Positions 1 through 11,910 of a DNA stretch of 64,000 nucleotides are shown piece after piece. The notes under the pieces are model-generated. The model ran no database searches and was not told the origin of the DNA. It was given only the letters and a program-made list of their open reading frames with translations. How positions within the stretch are numbered: position 1 is the stretch's first letter; every line of letters starts with the position of its first letter. The translations under genes and the position numbers were made by a program. The DNA is taken from contig CANUEZ040000207.1 in the NCBI GenBank assembly GCA_948099385.1, positions 372,001 through 436,000 of the forward strand, written 5' to 3'. The DNA comes from Fasciola hepatica. Taxonomy: Eukaryota > Platyhelminthes > Trematoda > Plagiorchiida > Fasciolidae.

Positions 1-419
1 AATTACTGTCCCCAATAATGTCGGTATTATTCACCAGATGCTTGACTCAATAACAAATTCCTGACTGATGGAGAGTGGTTTCCTTTATTCTGAAGCTTTG
101 AAAAGGATCATGAAAATAACGGTTCATTGCCTGTACACTAGCCACCCTCAAAGTGTTCTAAAAGCTTGTTCTGCGTACAATCTCCCCGCAGACATATGCC
201 CTGGATCCCAGCCAGTTTGCATACCAAAACTAAACCTACACACGGAAGGTCTTAGTATGACTTACCCATTTCTTAACCACAACAGAACACAAAATTCAGG
301 CGGTCAGAGTAAGCTTTTTGACTACAGTGATGCAAATAACTGTGTCGACAGGTCGAAAATACTCCAGGTTGTTGAGGACGGAGGAGTCCGTACATTTCAT
401 ATATGACCGACCTGCACTG

Positions 420-580
420 GGGGCACCAGACTCCATTTTCGCTTTTGTTAGAGCTCATCAGTGGCGCATATCCTTCGCCATGCCCAGGGATTGAACCCAA
501 GCCCTTTCATCTCCAAGGCGTGTTTATTGCCTCGGAGCCACCCCGCTGCCGTCCGGGCTGATCCGAAACACCAAGTTGAG
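420..580 (-). repeat. tRNA-derived SINE-like element
   Basis: On the minus strand a good RNA polymerase III B-box-like motif, GGTTCAATCC, lies at 488-497. An A-box-like motif, TGGCTCCGAGG, lies at 530-540, about 33 bases upstream of it. The spacing and the surrounding text resemble a degenerate tRNA body followed by unrelated sequence, as in tRNA-derived SINEs. No cloverleaf is complete, so this is not a working tRNA gene. Element borders are not determined and no target-site duplication was identified. Confidence 0.4.
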
Positions 581-1460
581 CTTGTTCAGAAATGCCCGAC
601 AGTTTCAAATGGAGAAACAGTACCTAACCAGTTAACTCCAAGCGAATACCTCCCACTAAATTAGGTTTTTTTTCACAGGATGGGGCCAACATACCCACAT
701 TTTTGAACATGCTTCGCTGAAAATGGGCTTTCCATGGATCATAGGTCCATAAAACACATCTCTAGATTTAGTGCATATGTATGGCTATAATTGTTAACAG
801 CATCATGAATAAATACTATTGTGCTTGTGATAGTTTTATTTCCAAAATTATCTCTGAATTTCATCATCTCGTGAAAAGTGAACTTGCAAAGGCTAAATCT
901 ACATCCTCCACACACTCAAAGTTTCAACTGTTGTTTACACACACCTCTAATTGTCGCAATTCCGTTTTGCCATACCTCGCTCGTCTACCCCTCAAGCAGG
1001 CCCCTCAGAAATACAAAACAATTTGGCTATCGACCTTTAACCCGTTCTGATTATCTTTTTCCTCTGTTGAAATAGTGCACGAAAAGCTTTTTCCATCTGT
1101 AGAAGTGATGTAAAAATCTGAAAATCCACCAATCAATTACTGAATTCAATTGACTTGATTTGAAAGCAGTAAAAACCGGGCGATAAAAAGGCTGTCTCAG
1201 ATTGAGCACCTTGTTGTAAAACATGATATTGAACCATCAGTTCAAAACGACAAGAAGCACGCAATTTAGAAACGGCTTTCATGTCATGTCACCTCCTGGA
1301 TGGCCGTTGGCAGTTTATTTCTTGCCACTATCCGCCGGTAGGTAGTTGGTTTGAAAAAAACTATATCACAACTTATTTTCAACCCAACCTTTGTCCTCTT
1401 CGGAGGCGGATTATGGCGGACAAAGAACACAAAACTGACTGCCCCGATTGGCTTGTGGGG
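581..1460. other. No recognisable gene
   Basis: Short open frames only (up to 89 codons) with no motif I recognise. AT-rich, with an interrupted poly-T stretch near 665. Nothing further can be supported. Confidence 0.5.
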
Positions 1461-1580
1461 TTCACTTAGAAAGTTTGACACTTGAATGGAATCAAAATGA
1501 CAATATGATATATTGTGAATTTCATAGGAAATGTGAAAGATGTTTTAACACCAGACAATGTTTCGCCGGCAGATCGGAAG
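1461..1580 (+). repeat. Dispersed repeat family 2, partial copy
   Basis: This stretch aligns loosely with 5720-5860. Shared blocks in the same order include a TTAGAA..TTTG.CAC.TGA.TGGAA segment and an ACACCAG..A.TGTTTC segment followed by AAGTGTGA/AAGTGCAA. The match is clear by eye but diverged, and it fades after about 1580. Coding content is not evident. Confidence 0.4.
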
Positions 1581-1884
1581 TGTGAGTGTGGGGTAAATAA
1601 AATCCACTGTGGCACGATGTTATATCACGGAACAAACAGATATCGACATAATTATAGTTCTTCGAGTATCATGAATCTTGTTCGGAGCTCGGTATATTTG
1701 CGATCATGATGATTCTGTGCACGGAACAAAGAAAATATCCTGTGATCCAGGGGTGGGAGTGTGCAATTTTCAGTTGAGACGTCTTGATTATCTAAGCCCA
1801 AAACTCAAATCACAATGGTTCGTACAAAGCGCAGTCCAGTTGAACGGGTGTTTAGGAACCTCCAAATCACATTGATATTACGGA

Positions 1885-1885
<1 letters not shown>

Positions 1886-1948
<63 letters not shown>
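1886..1948. repeat. (AT)n microsatellite
   Basis: An uninterrupted run of about 31 TA dinucleotides (63 bases). It can fold on itself and is likely to be length-variable. Its right-arm partner would fall outside the window. Confidence 0.97.
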
Positions 1949-1951
<3 letters not shown>

Positions 1952-4900
1952 TGATGCATACATTTAGAAAATATTCATTCTACCTAATTCTTTATTCCGA
2001 TAAAGGACAACTATAACCTGTACTACTGGGCCTTTTGTGCGACTGAAAGACAGACGACCAGATAAACATCGAGGTGGTCATCAAGACAACTGCAAAGTGA
2101 CATAATCAGCGGAAGTTTTGCTCACCTTGGACGAATGAAGTTCATCCTTGAATTGACCTGACTTGATATCGACAGTGAAAGTTGTCAACGTAAAACCTTT
2201 CATGAAACATATTTTGTCCTAAGATAGACACAACTGTACCAAAAGTGCTAGTCAACTCAAAATGATATGAACAGCTGTTTAAACGGCAATATTTGTGCCA
2301 TAAGCATATTTTGGTTTTATTTGGGCGAAATGCCTGCGACCTTCTGGTTTGTTTTTCCATACTTTCTTGTTGTGGCACACCAATTGCCCCGATTGTTTTG
2401 GAATCCCAATGAAACGCTTTGTGTGGGTATTTGGATCAACGGACCGTGAGCTACAGGTATGGGATGAAGAAATGGCTATTTCCAGAGCAGTTTGCGGCAG
2501 TTAAACCTGGTCCTGAAGACAGAAAAATATCTTGAGACCTCCAAGTCGGTCGTGTTGTTCACTGAAATGTCATTTTGCACAATTTTCTGGGTATTCCTTA
2601 GTCGTATTTTTGTTGAAACTCTTGAAAGTTGTCCTGAAGTGGATCCTTTTTAAATCCCAATGTGTTTCCGCGCACGACGGACTGACGGGCCAGTAGTCAA
2701 GTTGTGCTCTAGGAAAACGAACCATTGATCGGTAAGACCATAAATCTGACTTAACTTACATGTCACAGTTATCAAACATCATGTGTAGTAGTTGGTGGGC
2801 AAAACTCTCCATCCATGGGTTCCTGAGAATCTGGTTTTACTCATCTGTAATAAATCGGGTCATTTGTGATGGAAATCATTATTGCGAATTGGATTCATGA
2901 CTGGTAATGGGAAATTTCGTGGGCAGGTAACGAGTGATCACTGTCAAACCCATCAAGTGTCCCTATTAGGAGAACGTTACAGCTGGTCGAATCAACTAAT
3001 ACTTGTGATTCACTTAAACATAAGAAAGATGCAAAAGCGATATTAACAGCTTCACCTGGATTCGAAATTATGTGGACAGTAACATTTCAGTGATGTCGGT
3101 TATCAAATGAAATGTACCTAGGTCTACTGGAGGTTTGTTAGGCATTCGCTGATCTCAGACTTCTACGAGTGGACGCAGCACCGATAATTATCCTGTGCAA
3201 CTCTAAGAAGTGGCCGCTCTGTGTGCGTATGGGATACAAAAAGACTGAAGTCGTCTAGAAATTGGTTTCTTCTGAACCACTTTACCACCTGGTGGATAAA
3301 CTTAAACAACGATGCTGAGATTAGGCGCCAAGCTTTGGCCAAGTGAATCAAATTCCCTCGTCAAACAATAAAATTCAGATTTGTTTCACATTTATTCCGG
3401 GATGGACTCTTCCAACAATGTTTGTTGCGGCGAATGGTAATTTTAAGCCATGTTGGGCTTTCGAACACAGGATAAGTAGAATATTCTCTAAAAACACAAA
3501 CAAAACACTTATCACAACTAGGCATGTTAAGCACATTGGGTTGGGTCCTAAAGATCTGCCTAGCTCTCCTGGATACAACCACTTACAGACAGAGATGAAT
3601 GTTGCACCCAAGGGCCCGCTTGCATTCACACAAACAAACGTTTATGAATTGATGCCACTTACCCTGATTCCTTCCTTGATACTTCCATATTGTCAGTCAT
3701 TTTGTTTTCATTTGAGTACTGAGCTCATGAATAGTAACTGGAACCATCGTACACAGTGCATATTTATTAGCCATTTAAATTGGACGGAATCACCCAAATT
3801 GTCAGCTGTTTTCGCGTAAACCAAATCAACAAGTGACACTGCGGAATATTCATATATTTGAACAGTCAATTCAGAAGACAAACACTCCTGAAAGAATTCC
3901 TTTCATCCTTCTAATACCCAAGTCCCATGGATATCACTTCAGTCACCTTATTCTCTTCAAAAATCCAGTCGTTTGCCTGATGTCATACCTACGTACACGA
4001 CTGATGAGCGTGTACGACAAGAATTTCCTCATTTAGTGTATGTATCCTAACTTGAATGTTCATGTTTGTCACAGTATCTAGGTGTCCAGGCACAATGTGT
4101 ATGCCATCATTTCCGTGTGCTTGCGAGGCGCGGTAATCATCAGGATTATGCATCTTCTTAACATGAAAAAGTTGCATACAACCCACAGGGAACAATTTAG
4201 CCTATTAATTATAGATCATTCTGAGTTGAAGAATTCTATCTTTCAACTTGGACTATCTAAAGTCTTCTCCAACCTCGATGGGTATTACCTAATGACCGAA
4301 ATGGCTGAAGGGTAAACAGTTGTTTTCAAGAATTCCTGACCTTGTTCTGGCTGATCATAATCCACGTGAATGCAGCGTGGTTAACAAGATATTAGCTAGG
4401 TAATGAGTAGTAAGCTCAAAAAAGGGGGCTTTTGTGTTCGTAATTATTATTAGACCAATTGATGGTGGCACTTTATGTATTTGTACGACGCGGCCGTAGC
4501 TTGCGAGCAAACAGCAGACAAGTGCAAGTTATCAGAGTAAAGTCAGTGAAATGCATGTACTAGCACGCATTTACCTTAGGCCAAACATGGTTAGTCGATA
4601 CAAAGTGGGATCAATGGGTCAACGAACATGGTCTGATTAAACATAAACAACCACGAAGATGATGTCGATCGATTTTCCGTGCAGTAGGCGCGACTGATTA
4701 GTCCGGACACAGCAGGAACCATTCCGACAAATTTCCGTTTTACAGCTATAATCTCATCTGAACCGAATAGAGCCTGCATGGGTGAAGTCCATTTTTAGAA
4801 TCACTCAGTGCTCAAGTATAAAGATAATTGGGCTGGAAAGCAAGGACTACGCACACCTGATAAGTGGCAACATCCGCGAAACTAGTCGTGTGCTCCCGGA

Positions 4901-5560
4901 GAAATTTCGTCCTGTCATCCACACACAATACCATACTGTTGATATCAAAACCTTCCGTTTCGAGTATTTTGCATACTGTGTCACTGACGTACTGTTTTTC
5001 CCTCTAGTTCGCTTTGATTTGCTCGCCCAATCCTTCAGGTAGTTATCGCGCCCACCTTAATGTCATTACACAGCTCAAACATTGGTATATAAGCTTGATA
5101 AATTAGGTACTGGATAACCATTCCTTTACTGAAGATAGATCAAACGCAAAATATGTCCCCCTGTCCATACGGACTTTTTATTCTTTCAGCAGCATGAGGA
5201 GCGGACAATCCCGGCTGGAATAAACATGTGGCAGGATAATTCTGCTCCTGAGTGGTCGGCGGTAGTCAGACGGTTATCACTGTGGACTTTGGGCAATAAC
5301 GGCCCGTTTTCCATTCATACCACCTCTTGTCACTTTTTCATTGGGTAGACTTTCATTGATCGCTGCCACCTCCCTGAATTGTTATGAATTGTTGTATAAC
5401 AAACGCATCGGCAGGCAAAAAGAATAGTTGTCAAGTATTTTTCCAAATATATTGTCCCATTTGTGGTTTTAAAGTTATAAGAAGTAAATTATCTAGGGTA
5501 TACAAGTGTATATTCAGAAAATATTTCATGCTGTTTCGTAACAACTTCCGGAGTTTCACT
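1949..5560. other. Long stretch without recognisable gene
   Basis: Open frames of up to 158 codons (for example 3343-3819 plus) have no motif I recognise. They sit over overlapping frames on the other strand, which suggests chance. The only distinct structure noted is a hairpin at 3992-4016. From 3511 onward the sequence is repeated in the right arm with a few base changes that do not favour synonymous positions, so coding is not supported. Confidence 0.5.
3992..4016. repeat. Perfect 8-bp hairpin
   Basis: CGTACACG and its reverse complement CGTGTACG flank a nine-base loop ACTGATGAG. It is perfect in both arms (partner at 63495-63519). Function is unknown; it may be chance. Confidence 0.6.
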
Positions 5561-5569
5561 GCCCTAGAA

Positions 5570-5900
5570 GGGACTACACAAGTAATTATTTGATTTGACT
5601 AGAGTGAACTGGACCATACTAAGAGGAGTTTGAAATATTAACGTTCTCTTCAAAATGGTAGAGTTAGCAAAACATAACAACACATAATAGACTGCCAAAA
5701 CTGGTCTGCTGCTTTCAGTTAGAAGATTTGGCACGTGAGTGGAACCCAAATGCACAGAATTTGGAATATAGTACATGGATTACAAAATAACACATTATGG
5801 GCAGGAAAACGTTGTGAACGAGTCTTTGACACCAGGTAGTGTTTCACAGTCACTTCTAAAGTGCAAGCCTATGTTGGCCCGTCCTATTGGCACAAACATG
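5570..5900 (+). repeat. Dispersed repeat family 2
   Basis: Related in reverse orientation to 28845-29095 and in the same orientation to 1461-1580. The comparison with 28845-29095 shows long interrupted matches: a segment of the form GTGCATTT..G.TCCACTCA..TG.CAAATC.TC, then GTCCAGT..ACT, then GTGTAGTCC/GTGCAGTCC. Identity is perhaps 65-70 percent. This is an old interspersed repeat of unknown class; no transposase or polymerase motif was seen. Confidence 0.55.
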
Positions 5901-6387
5901 GAATGCAGCTTGGAGTAGCCGGCAAAACATTGGACCACCTGAGAGAATTTTCAACATATTCTCCCTACTACCTGAATGTAGGTCATTTTGTGGGCCACAA
6001 AAATTACAGTTTCAACTTCACACGGAATCAGTGGCTACGGGACCTTTAAGTGATGTTTTTCACAAGAAGTAGTAACAAAGCTAACAAAATTATAACAACA
6101 GCACGATGAAAATCACAAGATGCGTAAATCACGCGAATTTCGGATTTGCAGAAAATTCATTGCATCGGTGAGCAATATAATTGTGTGCTTCTGATGAAGA
6201 CTCTGACTGAATGTTTTTAGTATTGTTACACTCGGTCCCAAGTGGAATTATTAACCCTAAAATGAATGTTTATCGATGAACATCCGAGATGAATTGAGTG
6301 AGTGGGAATGCATTCAGTGATTGATTGTGTTGCTCAGATTGAGTAAACATCCACCCCAACTAGTACTCAACAGTTCCAGGTAGCTCA
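5901..6387. other. No recognisable gene; upstream of CAP exon
   Basis: No convincing coding sequence. From about 6320 the text begins to match the region upstream of the spacer CAP exon (37030-37050, minus strand), including a shared GTTGCTCAGATT. The end of this stretch is therefore probably the former 5' flank of the CAP gene. Confidence 0.45.
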
Positions 6388-6563
6388 CATTGGGCGTTTG
6401 CTTTAGTTTGTCTTCTCTTCAATCTACGATAATCAAATTACGAGGAAGAACTGACACTAGATGAATTGAACCAGGGCATGTTGACTTGGCATAACGAGTT
6501 AAGGAAAAGAGTTCTGAACTGTCAACTAAAGGACAACCGAAAGCCAAGATGATGCCACATTTG
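6388..6563 (+). pseudogene. CAP/SCP-TAPS (venom-allergen-like) gene, exon 1, broken
   Basis: CAP-domain proteins are usually secreted, cysteine-rich proteins; in helminths they form large families (VAL/SCP-TAPS). Here the reading ELNQGMLTWHNELRKRVLN carries the family's N-terminal HN.LR.xV helix, with the His codon at 6490-6492. It is followed, after a one-base deletion near 6525, by GQPKAKMMPHL, matching the family's GQP.A..MP.L. The exon ends at a consensus donor TTG|GTGAGT at 6564. Upstream is a hydrophobic stretch (FALVCLLF) that looks like a worn signal peptide, but there is no ATG in place and a TAA follows it. The same exon, better preserved, is in the spacer at 36657-36827. With no start, one stop and one frameshift, this copy cannot make the normal N-terminus. 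Confidence 0.75.
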
Positions 6564-8184
6564 GTGAGTTGAATTTCTGTCAGAATACAATGTCCCATGA
6601 ACCACTATTGACCATTCTATCGTCCCGTCTTGTAATTAGTTATGCTGTATATATTTGACAAATGTAGCTTCATTTCTGAGCAAACTCTTTTCATCTTATA
6701 CTTTTATGTGTGTTATCTATACACACACTGATAGTTTCGGTACCTGGTACCTGGTTTACCTAATCAGTCATCTGGTAGAGTGAACTCAGTATCAGTGTGT
6801 GACTAGGATCCGTGAATGGGGACGCACGTCAAACAGGCGGATGATATTATCATTTGGAATGAGTCAGTACCCGTGAATAAGTACAATTTGGATCAGTCAC
6901 TTCGGCTAGTAGAACTGGTCATGCAACTGAAACCGGGGGGGGACGACAATCACCCATCTGTGTGTTTCAAATGTGGTGCGATTGCTGGTTTCCCTTGAAT
7001 TCGAAATGGAATAGATTTGTCTATCATAGGAGTACACTTGTGAAATGATTTACCAAGCAACATCAACGCTCAGTTCACCATTAAAGATCATCGAAAAATC
7101 GTATTCTCCTCGCTGTTCCCTCCTGATTAGGAATCACCATTATTACTCATAATGAATAAGCAGACAATCTCTGCCAGAAATACTTGTTTCACTTGGGATC
7201 ATGCGAAGGTGGCATTCCTCGTGAGAGTCAACCCAAGTGTGAATGGTCGATTGTTACTGTTCAAAGCCCATGATGGGAGGGCAATTTCTCATTCAGTGTT
7301 GATGCTAAAATACTCTTCTGAATCTCATTAGGGACTCGGAGGATGTGTACCAGTGATGATTCCTGACAAGAATGAAACAACTGCTCCCCCCGAGTTTCCA
7401 GTGATCCGTTGAGGGTGGATTCAGCCTGATGAATCATTTGCCAAATACACGAACCCTCTCCCCCTTATCCTTGCCCACTCCGATCAAAGAACACATTTAC
7501 AAATAGCAGGAGCAGGTAGAGATGAAAAAATCCATTAACTTGGTTCAGAGTGGAATAGATACATAGGGTTTCATAACACACCACCACGAAACCAATTAAA
7601 TGTGCTTAAGAGTTACACTAGAAAGAAGTGGACCATTTACACTTGAGGTATTCACTTGCGCCGGTAGGGAATGCTGAGTCCAAAGTCTTTTCTAAGTAAA
7701 CGGGGGTAAATGACAGCAAATCAACGCACGGGACATGACAGGACACTTGCCAGAACTGAGAGGATTGTGTTGTCAATACATCAAAAGCAGATCTGGTTTA
7801 TTCCGATCATGTGATGTTCTGAGTGAGAGTGACGTACAAATACCTCACAGGCTTCAACACGATCAAGTCGTTTCTGTGCTCATTTAGGCCTCAACCATTT
7901 TCTAGCAATGATGCAGATCGACTAACTATGAGAAACGAAGAGGAAATGTCCTCCCATTTAAAGGAGTTATCACTCACATAATGCTCAGCCAACGGGTCGG
8001 ACAAATCAGATACATCATTTTGGAAAACAGACAAGATAAAGTCAGACATGCACTGTCACACTGAATAGACATTGACGACTGGTACAGAAAAAAGAGAACG
8101 CTCGTTTTGAAATACAGTTGTAATGTTCATTAATGCTACCGTAACATCCGTAGTTAGTAACAACAGAAATCATTCTGCTTTCAG
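6564..8184 (+). other. Former intron 1 of the arm CAP gene
   Basis: Lies between the GTGAGT donor at 6564 and the TTCTGCTTTCAG acceptor ending at 8184. The first part (near 6950-7030) is related to the sequence just downstream of the spacer CAP exon (around 36540-36600, minus), so the duplication included intronic DNA. At 6741-6745 the left arm has 5 bases where the right arm has 139. A run of eight G lies at 6935-6942 (nine in the right arm). A frame at 6816-6998 reads through this stretch but is probably not coding. Confidence 0.6.
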
Positions 8185-8324
8185 ATATGTGATTTTGAAT
8201 TGGCTGCTAAGGCCCAGTCTTGGGTGGACAACTGTAACATGGATTTCAATAAAATCAAAGTTCAGAATACTAAAAATTATCAAACAATGGGTCAAAATGT
8301 TGGCATAAGATTCACATAGGATTT
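8185..8324 (+). pseudogene. CAP/SCP-TAPS gene, exon 2
   Basis: The acceptor TTCTGCTTTCAG ends at 8184. Reading in phase from 8185 gives DFELAAKAQSWVDNCNM and, at codons 35-39, MGQNV. These match two hallmarks of the CAP domain: the ELA..AQ.WA..C helix and the GQN strand. The phase (0) fits the end of exon 1. The frame meets TAG at 8317-8319, just before a good donor GTGAGT at 8325. Either the true donor lay a little upstream (GTTGGCATAAG looks like a decayed GT donor) or the exon is disabled by the stop. In the right arm MGQNV reads LGQNV, a conservative change. Confidence 0.8.
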
Positions 8325-8438
8325 GTGAGTCCAAACACATTTGTCATTCCTTCACTGAATAAACGGTACATGTTAAATGAGCCAGGGTTTTTTCATTTTG
8401 TGCCTAGCCAGAACTGCATTAACACACTATTCCCACAG

Positions 8439-8558
8439 AAACCCGCCCTGTTCCATTCATTCTCCAGTTCAGTGAAAGGATGGGCCTCCGAATATCAGAA
8501 CTACGATTTCTCTCTGAACTCATGCAAAAAGGGTTACGAGTGTGGAGAATACACGAAG
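8439..8558 (+). pseudogene. CAP/SCP-TAPS gene, exon 3
   Basis: Between a CCCACAG acceptor ending at 8438 and a GTAAGA donor at 8559 lie 40 codons in phase 0. They include VKGWASEYQNYDF and CKKGYECGEYTK. These correspond to the CAP signature V..W..E...Y.Y followed by C.....CGHYTQ, where His is replaced by Glu and Gln by Lys. An alternative acceptor TTCTCCAG ends at 8467. The exon itself is open and well preserved. A following exon carrying the VVW...GCG motif was not found with confidence, so the gene looks truncated as well as broken upstream. Confidence 0.82.
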
Positions 8559-11500
8559 GTAAGAAAGCATGCATATATTTTGCAATTTCCCGCACCCTGA
8601 TCACACTTTCTTTTTCACGAGCCCAAAGATAGTGATGGGCACTGAGCTCTTGTAATGGCTGATGGTTCCAGTCCAAAACCGGCGCTGAATAAACGAGGCT
8701 CAGTCCACGAAATCAAATCGAAGGATTCTTCCAGTTGGTGACAGTGGAAAATCACAACTGTTGGTCATGATAGACCGGGTTTGAGGGACTCTCGCTTGAC
8801 GGGTTTTCTTCACGGTTTGATCAAATAACCCATACACAAATCATCTCAGTTATATTTCTGAGCATCAAAAGTTTGTCGTCAGACTCCATCAAGAACAATG
8901 TCAACACTAGGAGACAATGAACAATACCCTGTTGATGCGACTTCATGATGCTTGGGCCAGGGCCTCGCAAATGGTCAAACTACAGTTCTGATGGACGATA
9001 TCTTCACAATTATGTCGACAGCATCCGAATACTGACACTATTTCGTGAATAGAAATTGGATGGGAAATAATCGTTGTTATATACATCCTTTGTCAGAGTG
9101 TCACGAAAACCAACGTGGAAGCAAGCTACTAACTGAGTGAAGGTGCCAAACCGAGTAAGTTTATCAACACGCCTCCAACCACGTATGTTGTTGAGTCAAC
9201 GGTGTGAACATTGAAAAAATCGGTCCTAGTGGACTAAAGAAAAAAGCTCAGTCAAGCAGACCCCACGATGCGAAAATGCCACTGGAAAAGCGGGTCTAAG
9301 TTATTCTTTTTTTCAACAGTTCGTCTTCATGTCATGACAATACATTGTCAACTGTCGTACTGTGTTTTCCCCCTTCTGATTACTGTTAACGGGCGCGTGT
9401 GTTAGGGGCTGCAAGCAGAGCCCGATCACTCAGGTCGTCCGTAGAAAAAGAGATCGTCGAATAGAAACTCAAGGGATCACAGATCCGTTGATCCGGCTTC
9501 GCATTAAGATCAGTCGTACATTATCAAAAGTTTGTCTTTCTATACGCTTACTTCAATTTGTCTTATTGATCTTTATTGCCAAATTACGCATGCGACCCCG
9601 CACTCCTTCCTGTAGTTCTCAGTATATTCCAACTAGCGAAGTGAATATTTTGCATATCAATTTCTTTAGTTTCTCCGGAACAGAGTGATTCTGAAATATG
9701 ACTGTCGACCCATTATGAGCTGATAAATCCAAAAGTTTGTACCTGCATGTCTTCTGATAGACCCTATTTCGTGTCAGTTCAAGTAGTCACGTATACAGTC
9801 AGACAGCCACACACACACACCGTTACTGACTGCCTACTGACTTATGCTTGTAAGCCAACAAGATAAGTTACATGTGCGCACCTGGCATCTGACCGCACCA
9901 TTCATCCAGTCACATTTCTCTAGAAACCGGACAGTCACACATGGCCGTGTCGACTGCATGTGCAGCTTGCGCTTGCTCAGTTTTCCGTACTTGTTTGAGC
10001 GTGCGCCAAAGAACTGTTTTTCGCATTACTAACAATGTCTGAACACAATACCTTAGGTGATCAGTGAAAACAGCAGCCCTTATGATCACCCAACGAGCCT
10101 TTTACCGATATCGGGTAGTGTCGAATGATATCATACTCTATCATCTCTGCAGTCGGAGGTTCCAGTCTTGATGCTTTCGATGAAGCCGGTCGAGGGCAGC
10201 AACACACTACCTAATGGGGTTTGTTAACACACCTTCGTGGCCCTTCGAAATATTCCTCATGCAGTTCTATACTGCTCCAAGTCTGCGGGTCAGGTTGCTG
10301 GTTCTCCATAATGGGACAGTTGTCGTTTGGGACTATGAGCCACGGCTGTTCCGCAACACTCATGCCCATGTTTATAACAAAATATGGCCAATAAGTATGT
10401 CGCGTAATAATGTGTCACGAGGTCGATTGGGTGTCCACGAGCGTTTGGAAATTATCTGTTTCAAATACTAGGCATCGAAAAGAAAACTTCCTTATCACGA
10501 CCGGATTCCAACAACCAACATTCATTGGAACATGTATAATCGGACAACTCGGAAAAATTGCCTTATCACTTCCAATTCACTTGTGTTGACATAAACAAAT
10601 GCCGTCATTCTATTAGTAATTAAACACTCCGTGCGCTTTATGTGTCGAAAATAAAGTATACGAACTCAATAAAATCCGGATTATCTCATGCCCAGACACA
10701 CATACACACACACAAGAAATTCTTCTCGTCACTGTCTTTGAACAGATGGTTTGGGCCAAATCAAAGGCAATAGGATGCCCCAAAAAATGTGCTTTTCTGG
10801 CAATATGATCTTAGATTTGATAATGTGCAATTACGACCCAGCGTAAATTGATTCATGGTACATTATCCGATTCCAATGAACTATTCTGTTGGGTTCAATT
10901 TTCCCCCATCAATTGTGTACCGTGAATGGAATTTGGAGACCTTTCGAGTTATACATGTTTGTAATATCAATCTGCAAACCATCCCGTACAAAACGTAACC
11001 CCTTTAGATATGTAATGACCTGGAGACAATTTTGGTTTCACATGTGAATTCAATAATGAAAGTTATTCCAGACAAACACCACTAATTAGTAATAAATAGG
11101 GGTGTTTCGTATATTGTTCAATGCTACTGAGCTGCTCGTTGTTTGTCCCCTGCCTTTGAAGACCACTGGTTTCCGCCGTTTGAAAAACATCTTTGACAGG
11201 TCTGCTTGTAAATGGATGAATTCTAGCTTCCTCAGATAACCTGATGTCCGATGTTGCTCTAACCTCTAAGCATGATCGACAAGCTGCGTCACATATTGTC
11301 TCTTACCTATCCTAACGAGGTCTTACCGTGGTTTGCGGTCATTGAAACATTTGGCTTGTTACCCGTTACCTAGGTCATTCCGGCAATTTAGTTATTACCT
11401 AGTAATTTGGAGTGATAAAGATATATCATGATCCTTATTGGTATATCTCAGTCAAGCACAAACTAGCTAGTGTCCACAATCACTATTTCTATTTGAATTT

Positions 11501-11585
11501 CGTAGAAGTGAAAAAATAATCAGATCCTGCAGTTCCCCTGATCATGCTTTATCTTGCTGAATTTTCCCAGGGGAAACATTGAAGG
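8559..11585. other. No recognisable gene; small simple repeats
   Basis: Beyond the exon 3 donor no further CAP exon is convincing. A GGTTCCAGTCC motif near 8667 resembles a weak B box and may mark another worn SINE. A CA run lies at about 9808-9820 and another near 10698-10713. Open frames are short and unrecognised. Confidence 0.45.
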
Positions 11586-11910
11586 GGAACGTCCTTACGA
11601 AGTGGACAGGAACGGCGAATGCCCACCACCAGTAAAAAACGACAACGGCGCCCACCACCACCACTAACACAAAAACAACAACGATAAAAAGAACAAGTGC
11701 ATTGATTACCACCACGAATACAACTACTGCTGTGAAGACTACGAAACTGGAAACCACGACAAAACCATACAGTGAAGCACCAACCACTTTAGTGCCAATA
11801 AACAATGCAAGCACCAAATGTGCATCACCCATGTGCTATGCGTCTATCTGGATACAACTGAGCGTAGTCGGGACATGTTGGCTCAAGATATCTCATGATT
11901 TATTGTGACT
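11586..11910 (+). repeat. Thr-coding low-complexity tract
   Basis: A degenerate ACC/ACA/AAC-rich stretch. On the plus strand it reads as Thr-rich peptide (TTTAPTTTTNTKTTT, then TTTNTTTAVKTTKLETTTKP) and runs open to a stop after 11906; on the minus strand it reads as Val-rich. Mucin-like Thr-rich exons look like this, but so do decayed trinucleotide repeats. A TAA at about 11630 interrupts the plus frame. No signal peptide or clear splice sites support a gene. The right arm keeps the frames unchanged. Confidence 0.4.

Noticed and set aside
3343..3819. 158-codon plus frame as a gene
   Set aside because: Overlapped by open frames on the other strand, no recognisable motif, and the corresponding right-arm frame starts differently.
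3992..4016. Hammerhead ribozyme, because the hairpin loop contains CTGATGAG
   Set aside because: There is no stem II after CTGATGAG and no GAAA core at the right distance; the motif lies in the loop of a simple hairpin.
6816..6998. Coding exon in the CAP intron
   Set aside because: The frame depends on the length of a G homopolymer that differs between arms, and the related spacer sequence has stops in the same reading.
10300..10345. CAP exon 4, because TVVVWDY resembles the VVW segment that follows CGHYTQ
   Set aside because: No acceptor in matching phase and no GCG/Cys pattern after it; distance from exon 3 is about 1.7 kb. Likely chance.
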